A stretch of DNA of 31,742 bases from assembly GCA_017455385.1 (NCBI GenBank), contig JAFTBD010000064.1, positions 1 to 31,742 of the forward strand, read 5' to 3'. Source of the DNA: Clostridia bacterium. GTDB taxonomy: Bacteria; Bacillota; Clostridia; Christensenellales; CAG-1252. Under the pieces are notes generated by a model that ran no database searches, was not told the origin of the DNA, and saw nothing but the letters and a program-made list of their open reading frames with translations. Numbering within the stretch: the first letter of the stretch is position 1; each line of letters opens with the position of its first letter. The position numbers and the translations under genes are program-made. Positions 17,951-25,563 of this stretch are shown here, in pieces.

Positions 17951-20900
17951 TGGACGACGGGTTAGAAACACTTGTTGAAGTAAAAAATACTCTTAAGTTA
18001 TGGGAGACGATCGGGCAAGACGCGCAGGCGTGGAAGTCCGATTCCGAAACGATACGTAAGAACTGGAAGGGCTTTAAGCCTCGCTTCGCTTCTATCGATG
18101 CGTATCGAAGTGATGTTGCGATGCGCGCCGGTCCGTGGCATCCCGAGCTGGGCATTTCAGCGCTCGACACGTCGGATATCGATTACTTCTCGATGAATAT
18201 GGGCAGAAAGTTCACCGTGAAGGGCAGGAGCGGAGTCGGAGACAAAACGGTCACCGAGCTGAAAGAGGTCCTCTTTGCCAACGGAAAAGAGACCTGCGAC
18301 GAGGTCATGGATTCGCTTTTCACCGAGATACACGGCGCACCGTGTACGCTCGGCGTGAACCACCATATCCTCGCCCTTGCGGCAGGTAAGATGGGGGTCG
18401 CTCCAGAGAACGCCAATTCGTTCGTCGCGGAGAACTTCGACGACCGCATCCTCATCCGCAAGCTCATTGCGGAGATCGAGGTGGCAGAGAGACGGGAGAA
18501 TGATCGCCAAGAGGCTTTCTTGGATTTCTGGAAGCTGAAAGGCAATGCCTTCCGAATGAAATACGAGAAGAGCCTGAACGTTCGTTATAATGCCAAAGGC
18601 GCTCATATCAAGCCGATCACTTGGAAGCAGATCCTCGCTCGCATATCCAAGATCGAGTCTGCGCTGGACGCGAAGACCGCCCCGCGTGCGATCTTCGAGA
18701 AGTATCTTCCCTTGGAGAAGATCGAGACCGGCGATCCGCGCATCGATCCTTTCGTCTTGGAGATGGTTGGTGACGAATACATAGCATACCCGAATTATAC
18801 CGTGCCGAATTACGTTCCCGGGAGCGCCTCTTCGCTCCAGCTCTCTTTGGATAAGAGGTTCGGCACCTATACTGTAAAAAACAAGACTTCCGCGAATGGA
18901 TTCGTTGACGCTCCCCGCGAGTTGAGGGCGGCGGATGCGCTCAGATTCTTCTGCAAGTACATTCGATTCATCTATAATAATCTCTCCGATCTGACGCGGG
19001 ATCAGATGACCGCCGAGCCGGAGAACGCGCTCGAGCTGTATCTCCTGAATCCGAATAAGCTCCGCGCATTGAATTATGCCGCAGATAGCGGGATGACCGA
19101 CCTCATCAAGGAGCTTCGTCAAAATGCCACTTGTCTGCGCGAGATGCCGGACGTGGCTCTTCTCCTCGATGCCTCGCGCGTCTTGCTTTCGCTCACGCTC
19201 GACACTCTTGCGGACGAGCAGATCGTTGCGCTCGACAAGATGGAGCGTTCTCTCCGAGTGACCCCCATCACCTTTACCTTCGTATTCTTTGCGGCGCTCA
19301 TCGGATTATTTGCTTATTTCCGATATACGCTGATAGATCAAAGGATCGGGCAGCTCGCGCTGACGGCGCTATTGGGGCTGATACTGGTATTCAATATCTT
19401 CGTTGCCGCTGTCAGCAGACGTAATCGACAGTACCGAAGGGCGTACGGAGAGGCGAAAGGATCCGGGCGAAAATGGATCCTGTCCCTCGCCATCGTATCG
19501 GTGGCGCTTCTCCTCACGGGCTGTTACTTTATGGCGCGTTACGACGCCTATGACGACACCTATTATTACAATCGTCGTGCCGATCATACGATGGTGATCT
19601 CGGGCTTGTATAATACGAAAGCCACCGATCTCGTCATCCCCGAGACCTACGAGGATTACACCGTGACCGGTATCGCGGCGAATTCTTTCCTGTTGCCGAA
19701 TTCCGTCGTTTCCGTTACGCTGCCTGCGACCTGTACCGAGGTCGGCGCGCTCGCTTTCGTCGGATGTGACGATCTGGTGACCGTGGATCTTTCCGCCGCT
19801 CCCGTTACCCTCGGGAAACACGCCTTCGAGGGGTGTGAGTCGCTGACGACCGTCATCCTCAGCGAGGGAACCACCACGATCCCCGAATATTGTTTCAAGA
19901 ACTGCGTTTCTCTTGTCGAAGTGTACGGTGCGACGAATGTGACCACCATCGAGAAGTCGGCGTTCCAAGGTTGTACTTCGCTCGATGTCTCTTTGCCCGC
20001 GGTGAATACCGTCGGGAATAAAGCCTTCAAGAATACCGCGATGACTTCCGTGTCTCTCGAGCAGTACGTTTCGGTCGGGGATTATGCCTTCGCGGAATGC
20101 AATGGGATCACCGACATCGCCGCTGTCCTGTCGCCCGAGCTGACCCTCGGCACAGGCGCTTTCTCCTCGTGCGAGGGGCTTGTCGGCGTAGAATTAACCT
20201 TTGCGGGCAGCGCTGTCCCGGAGAAACTTTTCAAGGGGTGTTCCTCCCTCTCGTTCGTGAAGATCGTCGGCTCGGTCTCCGAGATGGGGAAGGGCATTTT
20301 GTATGGGTGTCCCGTCGAGACGCTGACCTTGCCGTATCTCGGCGAGAATGCCGAATCGCATAAAGAAATAGGATATTTCATCTCGTCGGAAGGGAAGAAG
20401 GTGCTTCGCACCGTCAAGTTGATGGGCGGCGGCGAAATGGTCGTCGTGGAGAATGGATTCAAAGATTGTGAGGTGCTCACGACTTTGGAATGCAATACCA
20501 TCACCCGTGTCGAGAAGGCGGGCTTCAAAAACTGCGCCTCTTTCGAGAGCATTTCTTTCGACAGCATCGAGTATATCGGGAAAGAGGCTTTTGCAAATAC
20601 GGCGATCACCGCTTATGCATCGGGTCCCGTCGTCACGGAGATCGGCAAGGAAGCTTTCGCAGGTTGCGAGTATCTCACCACGGTCACCATCTCGGATCCG
20701 TCGGTAAAGCTCGGCAAGAAAGTATTTGCGGATTGTCCCGTGCTGACCGACGTACGCATGGCATCGCTCGGCGGGAGCGGGAACGAACGCACGATGGAGT
20801 ACGTTTTCGGCAATACGTGTGCCGTCATCACCGACGTTACGCTCACCGGACCTATCTCGGGCGAGAAGAGTTTCGTGGGATGCTCCGCATTGACGAGCGT

Positions 20901-23343
20901 CAAGATGTCCGACCTGCAAACCGAGATCCCCGAGAAATGTTTCAAAGATTGTGCGATGCTCACGGCCGTACAGGCGGAGGGCGTCACGGAGGTCAAGGCG
21001 CAGGCGTTTATGAATTGCGTCTCGCTCACCTCGATCTCCTGTAACAGCGTGGAGATCATCGGGAAAGAAGCCTATAAGGGCACTTCCGTCGCCACCCTTC
21101 AATCCGGCAAGATCATCGACGTCGGCGACGAGGCTTTCGCCGAGACCCCCCTTGCGTCGATAGACCTGTATAACGAGGAACTGAGACTCGGCAAGAAAGT
21201 ATTCGACGGTTGCGCCGATTTGACTGTCGTACGCGTGGGTCGCCTATATCGTAAAGAAGCGCCCGCGACCTTGTCTTCCGTGATGGGTTCCTCGATCGAG
21301 ACGGTGTTCTCCGTTATGATCGGCTCGCAGACCGAACTGGCGGAAGAGGTCTTCGCGGAGGCTCCCGCCCTCGAGATCGTCACGCTGAATGCGCCCGTGG
21401 AGACCATTCCCGAGAGAGCGTTCTATAAGTGCTATTTCCTCTCCAAACTCTATGCGCAAGGCGTGAAGAAGATCGAGGACGAGGCGTTCTATCGTTGCTA
21501 TGCCCTTGACCGTGTCCCCTGTGAGACGGAGCTCGAGAGCATCGGGAAGAAGGCATTCGCAGAGTCCGGCGTCACGAGTTTCCGTGGCGGCGCCGCTCTC
21601 ACCACGATCGGGAAGGGCGCCTTCCAAGACGCCGAAGATATGACGTATATCGACGTCTCGACCTGCAGTGAGCTCGACCTCGGGAAGAATGCTTTTGCCA
21701 ACTGTGATTCCCTCGTCGACGTCAAGCTTTATGCGCTCGGCTCCGGAGAGAAAGAGCGCACGATGAAATACATATTCGCAGACAGTCGCCGCACCATTTG
21801 CAGCCTGCAGATCGAGGGCACGGTCTCGAGCAAGAAATGCTTCGCCGATTGCGAGTCTCTCACCACGATGAGATTGTCCGACTTGCAGACCGAGATACCG
21901 GACGGCGCCTTCAAAGGCTGTTCCGCGCTCGAGTCTGTCGTCGGCTTGAACGTGGTGAAGGTGGGGAACAGCGCCTTCGAGGGTTGCACATCCTTTGAGC
22001 ATTACACCTTCGGCGCGTTGACGGAGATCGGGCGCTACGCTTTCTGCGACACGTCTTTGTATTCTTTCGTCGCGACGGACGCCCTCAAGAAGATCGGGAA
22101 ATATGCGCTCAAGAATACCTTTATCGAGTCCATCATCATCAGCGCGTCGGATGCGGAGATCGAGAAGGGCGCTTTTGCCGGATGCGACTGGCTCACGGCA
22201 GTGTCGCTGAACTCCATCGGCACGGAGAAGTCGCCGAAGCCGCTCTCTTATCTGTTGGGCGACGGCGTCGAGAACGTTGCTTATATCCATATCACGAATC
22301 AGACCACCATGGCGAAGGGCGCCTTTAAGGGCGCCAAGAACGCCACGCAGATCATCTATGACCTCCCCGTGACCAAGATCCCGAAAGAGGCTTTCAAAAA
22401 TTGCGAAAGACTTCCCTCTTTCGCTATGGAGTCGGTGGAAGAGATCGGCGCGAGCGCTTTCGAGAACTGCACGAGCCTCACGACGGCGGAGCTCCCTTAC
22501 TCGCTTGCCGAGATCGGGAAACGCGCCTTCAAGGGCTGCGTCTCACTCACGACCATTGAGATCCCCTTGAAGGTGGAACACGTCGAGAAGAAGACGTTCT
22601 CCGGCTGTACGGCGCTCCGCGAGGTCACCTTCGGCAACGGGCTGAAGACCATCGAGAAGAGAGCATTCGAACACTGCGAATCTCTCCGCACTGTGACATT
22701 GAATGAAGGCTTGGAGAAGATACGCAAGCTCGCATTCTTTGAGTGCACGTCTCTCCGCATCGTCTATCTCCCGTCCACGTTGAAAAAGATCGGTTGCCTC
22801 GCTTTCTTCGATTACGAGGATCCCCTGCTGGTGATGTACGGTGGCACGCAGTATAATTGGGAGAAGCTCCGTAAAGGCATGGCGTTCCTCGGGACGGAGA
22901 TCGAGGTGAATTACGATATGTTCCCTTCAGGCGTTTGGGAGGATACCTATAAGTACCTTTTCACGGATGAGGAGGAAGGATCCGATACGAGCGAGCTGCT
23001 TCTCTCGGCGAGAAATTACGGCACGAATGCCGTATTGCCGGAATATTACGTCAGTCCCTCATCGTGGGGCTCGAATGTCTATTGCTCTACTATCGACGGT
23101 GGCTACTATTCTTGCTATACGATTGATTACGAAGTGTATGACGACGACCTTGCGGCGGCATTTTCGGACTCGTTCATGCTCCAGCTCTTCGACCAAGGCT
23201 TCGACGTCGTGGTCTCCGGCAGTTGGGGCTGGGAGATGATAAAAGGCGATACGGTCATCGCCTTCCGACAAGATGACTACTATGGCGGGTCGCATTCCTT
23301 CCACTATTACGTCTATACGTATAGCAATCTTTATTACTATTGA
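17950..23343 (+). CDS. transmembrane protein with cytoplasmic domain and giant BspA-type leucine-rich repeat ectodomain
   Basis: A 1797-residue protein. AAGGGG at 17936-17941 lies 8 bases upstream, and the ATG overlaps the previous stop by one base. Residues 1-435 have no signal peptide, are charged and mostly helical, and match nothing I recognise. Three membrane segments follow (about 437-460, 467-487, 508-528), with an Arg/Lys-rich loop between the second and third. This predicts N-in, C-out. From about 540 to 1635 there are dozens of BspA/LRR_5 repeats ('F.GC.SL..V.L...I..IG..AF'), arranged in five larger units of about 160-190 residues. The last 150 residues are unusual: acidic, then very rich in Tyr, ending in three tyrosines. 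Such repeats in other bacteria and in Trichomonas serve adhesion; a receptor role with signalling through the cytoplasmic part is possible. The lipobox-like 'LLTGC' at about 522 is internal and not a signal. Confidence 0.9.
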   Translation: MDDGLETLVEVKNTLKLWETIGQDAQAWKSDSETIRKNWKGFKPRFASIDAYRSDVAMRAGPWHPELGISALDTSDIDYFSMNMGRKFTVKGRSGVGDKTVTELKEVLFANGKETCDEVMDSLFTEIHGAPCTLGVNHHILALAAGKMGVAPENANSFVAENFDDRILIRKLIAEIEVAERRENDRQEAFLDFWKLKGNAFRMKYEKSLNVRYNAKGAHIKPITWKQILARISKIESALDAKTAPRAIFEKYLPLEKIETGDPRIDPFVLEMVGDEYIAYPNYTVPNYVPGSASSLQLSLDKRFGTYTVKNKTSANGFVDAPRELRAADALRFFCKYIRFIYNNLSDLTRDQMTAEPENALELYLLNPNKLRALNYAADSGMTDLIKELRQNATCLREMPDVALLLDASRVLLSLTLDTLADEQIVALDKMERSLRVTPITFTFVFFAALIGLFAYFRYTLIDQRIGQLALTALLGLILVFNIFVAAVSRRNRQYRRAYGEAKGSGRKWILSLAIVSVALLLTGCYFMARYDAYDDTYYYNRRADHTMVISGLYNTKATDLVIPETYEDYTVTGIAANSFLLPNSVVSVTLPATCTEVGALAFVGCDDLVTVDLSAAPVTLGKHAFEGCESLTTVILSEGTTTIPEYCFKNCVSLVEVYGATNVTTIEKSAFQGCTSLDVSLPAVNTVGNKAFKNTAMTSVSLEQYVSVGDYAFAECNGITDIAAVLSPELTLGTGAFSSCEGLVGVELTFAGSAVPEKLFKGCSSLSFVKIVGSVSEMGKGILYGCPVETLTLPYLGENAESHKEIGYFISSEGKKVLRTVKLMGGGEMVVVENGFKDCEVLTTLECNTITRVEKAGFKNCASFESISFDSIEYIGKEAFANTAITAYASGPVVTEIGKEAFAGCEYLTTVTISDPSVKLGKKVFADCPVLTDVRMASLGGSGNERTMEYVFGNTCAVITDVTLTGPISGEKSFVGCSALTSVKMSDLQTEIPEKCFKDCAMLTAVQAEGVTEVKAQAFMNCVSLTSISCNSVEIIGKEAYKGTSVATLQSGKIIDVGDEAFAETPLASIDLYNEELRLGKKVFDGCADLTVVRVGRLYRKEAPATLSSVMGSSIETVFSVMIGSQTELAEEVFAEAPALEIVTLNAPVETIPERAFYKCYFLSKLYAQGVKKIEDEAFYRCYALDRVPCETELESIGKKAFAESGVTSFRGGAALTTIGKGAFQDAEDMTYIDVSTCSELDLGKNAFANCDSLVDVKLYALGSGEKERTMKYIFADSRRTICSLQIEGTVSSKKCFADCESLTTMRLSDLQTEIPDGAFKGCSALESVVGLNVVKVGNSAFEGCTSFEHYTFGALTEIGRYAFCDTSLYSFVATDALKKIGKYALKNTFIESIIISASDAEIEKGAFAGCDWLTAVSLNSIGTEKSPKPLSYLLGDGVENVAYIHITNQTTMAKGAFKGAKNATQIIYDLPVTKIPKEAFKNCERLPSFAMESVEEIGASAFENCTSLTTAELPYSLAEIGKRAFKGCVSLTTIEIPLKVEHVEKKTFSGCTALREVTFGNGLKTIEKRAFEHCESLRTVTLNEGLEKIRKLAFFECTSLRIVYLPSTLKKIGCLAFFDYEDPLLVMYGGTQYNWEKLRKGMAFLGTEIEVNYDMFPSGVWEDTYKYLFTDEEEGSDTSELLLSARNYGTNAVLPEYYVSPSSWGSNVYCSTIDGGYYSCYTIDYEVYDDDLAAAFSDSFMLQLFDQGFDVVVSGSWGWEMIKGDTVIAFRQDDYYGGSHSFHYYVYTYSNLYYY
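20146..22560 (+). repeat. five super-repeats within the leucine-rich repeat domain
   Basis: A 'LG(K)xxF' landmark recurs with its Leu (or Ile) codon at 20146, 20710, 21187, 21679 and 22159, giving periods of 564, 477, 492 and 480 bases. After each landmark comes a non-canonical segment (for example 'SLGGSGNERTMEYVFG' and 'ALGSGEKERTMKYIFA'), then a group of standard repeats that includes 'DLQTEIP' in two units. So the domain grew by copying blocks of about six repeats rather than single repeats. A similar insert, ending 'GYIFGA', occurs in other BspA-like proteins as I recall them. Confidence 0.8.
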
Positions 23344-23375
23344 TATTTGCCTGCGGGCTGTAAACGAATGAAATG

Positions 23376-23393
23376 AGCCGCGATCCTGCGGCT
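23376..23393 (+). promoter_or_regulatory. intercistronic hairpin before the metalloprotease gene
   Basis: The 66-base gap 23344-23409 contains a perfect six-base-pair stem (AGCCGC with GCGGCT, six-base loop). No T-run follows, so it is not an intrinsic terminator. It could protect or cut the mRNA between the surface-protein part and the protease part of the operon. Nothing else is seen in the gap apart from AAGGAG at 23398-23403. Confidence 0.35.
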
Positions 23394-23409
23394 TGATAAG
23401 GAGAACAAA

Positions 23410-24246
23410 ATGAGTTTCGGAGAAATATTGCTTTCGGGTGTGTTGCAAGTGCTGTTCTGGGTGGGCGCCATCATCCTGACGGGTGTCATCATCGCGCTCT
23501 TGAACGGCTTGTTTTATCGCGCCGTGGGGACGAATTCCTATAAGGTATGCATCGCCACGGGCTGTATCGGCACGCCGATCCACGAGCTCGGGCACGCTTT
23601 CTTCTGTCTGGTATTCGGGCATAAGATCGTGGAGATGAAATTATTCAGCCCCGACAAAGAGAGCGGCACGGTCGGCTACGTGAAGCATAGCTTCAATGAG
23701 AAGAATATCTATCAGCGTATGGGGCAGTTCTTCATCGGGGTAGGGCCCATCATCTTCGGTTCGGGCGTCCTGCTCTTGCTCCTCTTCCTTCTCGTGCGCC
23801 CCGCTTTCACGAGTCTCGCTACGGCGATGTCTTCGCTCGGTTCCGCCGAGAATTCCCTCGGTGATTATTTCACCCTCATCGGGAGCGGCTTCGGCGGCTT
23901 CTTCCGGACCCTCTTCTCAGGGGAGCTCGTCACGACTTGGCAATGGTGGGTGATGCTCCTCCTCGGATGCATGATCGCCATTCATATGAATCTCAGCAAG
24001 GCGGACATCGATGGTGCGAAGCTCGGGCTCTTGCTCGTCATCGCCATCTTCGCCTTGGTGCCCATCATCGTGGGCATCATCAGCAGCACGGCGCATTGGT
24101 ACGTGACGACCGCCATGACCTCCGCAGCCATCTACGTGATGTGTGTGTACGCCTTGGCGATCATCTTCGCCTCCATCTCGGTCGCGATCGTTTTCTTGAT
24201 CCGTCTGTTCATCATACTCGTGAAGAAGATACTTCGTCGCGGCTGA
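23410..24246 (+). CDS. M50-like membrane metalloprotease (HELGH)
   Basis: A 278-residue multi-pass membrane protein; AAGGAG lies 6 bases before the ATG. Residues 58-62 are HELGH, the zinc-binding and catalytic motif of gluzincin-type proteases, placed next to a membrane segment as in site-2-protease (M50) families. Hydrophobic segments lie at about 5-32, 105-132, 177-194 (after 'TTWQWW'), 203-222 and 235-270. 'SKADIDG' with acidic residues at 199 and 201 could supply the third zinc ligand. The classical 'NPDG'/'LDG' motif of M50 is not present in textbook form, so the exact family is uncertain. It follows two giant proteins with N-terminal membrane anchors, which makes cleavage or shedding of those anchors an attractive but unproven role. 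An inactive or non-proteolytic use is possible. Confidence 0.75.
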   Translation: MSFGEILLSGVLQVLFWVGAIILTGVIIALLNGLFYRAVGTNSYKVCIATGCIGTPIHELGHAFFCLVFGHKIVEMKLFSPDKESGTVGYVKHSFNEKNIYQRMGQFFIGVGPIIFGSGVLLLLLFLLVRPAFTSLATAMSSLGSAENSLGDYFTLIGSGFGGFFRTLFSGELVTTWQWWVMLLLGCMIAIHMNLSKADIDGAKLGLLLVIAIFALVPIIVGIISSTAHWYVTTAMTSAAIYVMCVYALAIIFASISVAIVFLIRLFIILVKKILRRG

Positions 24247-24269
24247 GCGAGAGCAAAAAGGAGAAATAT

Positions 24270-24860
24270 ATGTCGTATCATTACTATGGTTCTGATAATT
24301 CGGACGCCTTCAAACACGTCGGATTCACCGCGCTCATCGGCATAGGAGCGATACTCTTCTACGTATTCGTATTCATGAATATCCGCCTGCCGTATCTCAT
24401 CGAAACGCGCTTCCTCTCGAAAGTCGGTTTCTCGGTATTCTTCAGCGATGGGAGTCATATGTCCACCGCTTTCAAGGTCGCCCTCAGCGTCGCCATCATC
24501 GGCGGCGTCATCGTGGGCGTATTGGGCTATTTCGGCGGCTCCGGAGAGCTCGTCGGCGCCGGCGTCGCCATCGCCACTGTCGGCATCTTGGTGTTGCGCC
24601 TCGTCATCGCTCTCCTCGGCTACCTCATTTGGCTCATCTTCTCCTATGTCATGATCATCCTCTTCATCCTCGCGATGCTCGGCTTCATGATCTATTTCAT
24701 CGTGGACGAAGTGGACGGCGCGGAAGCGCGAGCGGGGACCATCACCTTCACCGTCTTCATCGCGCTCATCTCCGTCATGCTCTGCATCATCGGCTTCCGC
24801 TATGCGGCGGGCGACACCTTCGAGGACGTGGTGGTATTTGTGATCCGTTGGTTTGTGTGA
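24270..24860 (+). CDS. small multi-pass membrane protein, paralogue 1
   Basis: A 196-residue protein. The ATG at 24270 has AAGGAG at 24258-24263, 6 bases away; the same frame is open further upstream inside the protease gene, but that part is an out-of-frame shadow of it. Four or five hydrophobic segments are seen (about 17-38, 66-90, 94-118, 118-143, 157-178), with a short polar N-terminus rich in Ser, Tyr, His and Asp. No catalytic motif is visible. Its ends resemble the next gene: both begin 'MSY' and both close with an acidic stretch followed by 'V(F/W)VIR(W/L)F'. Not recognised. It is probably a membrane partner of the operon's protease or giant proteins, by position only. Confidence 0.75.
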   Translation: MSYHYYGSDNSDAFKHVGFTALIGIGAILFYVFVFMNIRLPYLIETRFLSKVGFSVFFSDGSHMSTAFKVALSVAIIGGVIVGVLGYFGGSGELVGAGVAIATVGILVLRLVIALLGYLIWLIFSYVMIILFILAMLGFMIYFIVDEVDGAEARAGTITFTVFIALISVMLCIIGFRYAAGDTFEDVVVFVIRWFV

Positions 24861-24861
24861 G

Positions 24862-25422
24862 ATGTCCTATAATCCGGATAGTGAAAGGCTCTCATTTTTA
24901 ATAAGAACGTGGATCATAGGGACTGTGCTTATCGCAGTCCACACTTTTGTTCTATGCAGTCTTCGCATAGCAAATTGGTTCTCGGAAAATCTATTCCCGA
25001 TCTCTTTTTCGGAAGGATATGCCGACGAAATGATTGGCGATATAGCCCTCATCGCAGGCATTGGGCTGGGAGTTGTCGTCGGCACGATAGGACTCATCTG
25101 CGGAGTAAAAGGTAAAAAGGGCGGATGGGCGGTTTTTGCTATAGCCCTCGTTTTTTGTTTTATTGGTTGGATCGTCGTCGGTTATGTCCTTTGGTTTATT
25201 TGCTATCCTGTAACGATCATCTTTATTATAATAATAATGCTTGTCAGATCCATCGTCGCCATCCGAAAAATGTATGGGAGAAAAAGAAAACGAGCGGCGA
25301 CGATATGGCTTGTCGCGGATCTTGTCATATGTTCTCTCTTATGCGCCATCGCTTTCGTGTTTATGCTCAGCGATAAGAGAGATGACATACTTGTATGGGT
25401 CATTCGGCTCTTCCTTCGATAG
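24862..25422 (+). CDS. small multi-pass membrane protein, paralogue 2
   Basis: A 186-residue protein starting at ATG 24862, one base after the previous stop (TGA-G-ATG). No clear Shine-Dalgarno is present, so translation is probably coupled. A TTG at 24853 is a possible but less likely start; the 'MSY' start matches the upstream paralogue. Five hydrophobic segments are seen (about 11-33, 58-83, 87-112, 113-135, 150-172), with a Lys/Arg-rich loop 'MYGRKRKRA' near 140-148. The order of segments and the C-terminal 'DDILVWVIRLF' parallel the preceding gene. The DNA is visibly richer in A+T than the gene before it and the dehydrogenase after it. It ends with TAG, showing that TAG terminates translation in this genome. 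Function not recognised. Confidence 0.7.
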   Translation: MSYNPDSERLSFLIRTWIIGTVLIAVHTFVLCSLRIANWFSENLFPISFSEGYADEMIGDIALIAGIGLGVVVGTIGLICGVKGKKGGWAVFAIALVFCFIGWIVVGYVLWFICYPVTIIFIIIIMLVRSIVAIRKMYGRKRKRAATIWLVADLVICSLLCAIAFVFMLSDKRDDILVWVIRLFLR

Positions 25423-25471
25423 TGATATCCTTTTGGTGGTGTGCGTTTAGTGCATGTCAGAGGACTTCGCA

Positions 25472-25500
25472 TTGACTGCGCGGGCGGAATGCAGTACAAT
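25472..25500 (+). promoter_or_regulatory. sigma-70-type promoter for the alcohol dehydrogenase
   Basis: TTGACT at 25472-25477 and TACAAT at 25495-25500 with a 17-base spacer, each one base from consensus. Transcription should start near 25507, leaving a leader of about 57 bases. The gap 25423-25563 shows no clear terminator for the upstream operon. Confidence 0.8.
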
Positions 25501-25563
25501 ATAATCTATGAAGATGCGTTTTCCGTTTGGGACGCCCATCTCGACTGATAAGGAGTAAGAAAT

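Noticed and set aside
19501..19530. 'LLTGC' resembling a lipoprotein signal
   Set aside because: It lies at about residue 522, at the end of the third membrane segment, not at an N-terminus. Type II signal cleavage there is unlikely.
23376..23393. Possible terminator between the leucine-rich repeat gene and the protease gene
   Set aside because: The stem is only six base pairs and no T-run follows, so I kept it only as an intercistronic hairpin.
25469..25492. GCATT ... AATGC inverted repeat around the -35 box of the dehydrogenase promoter, as an operator
   Set aside because: The arms are five bases with a 14-base centre and no extension; this is easily due to chance.
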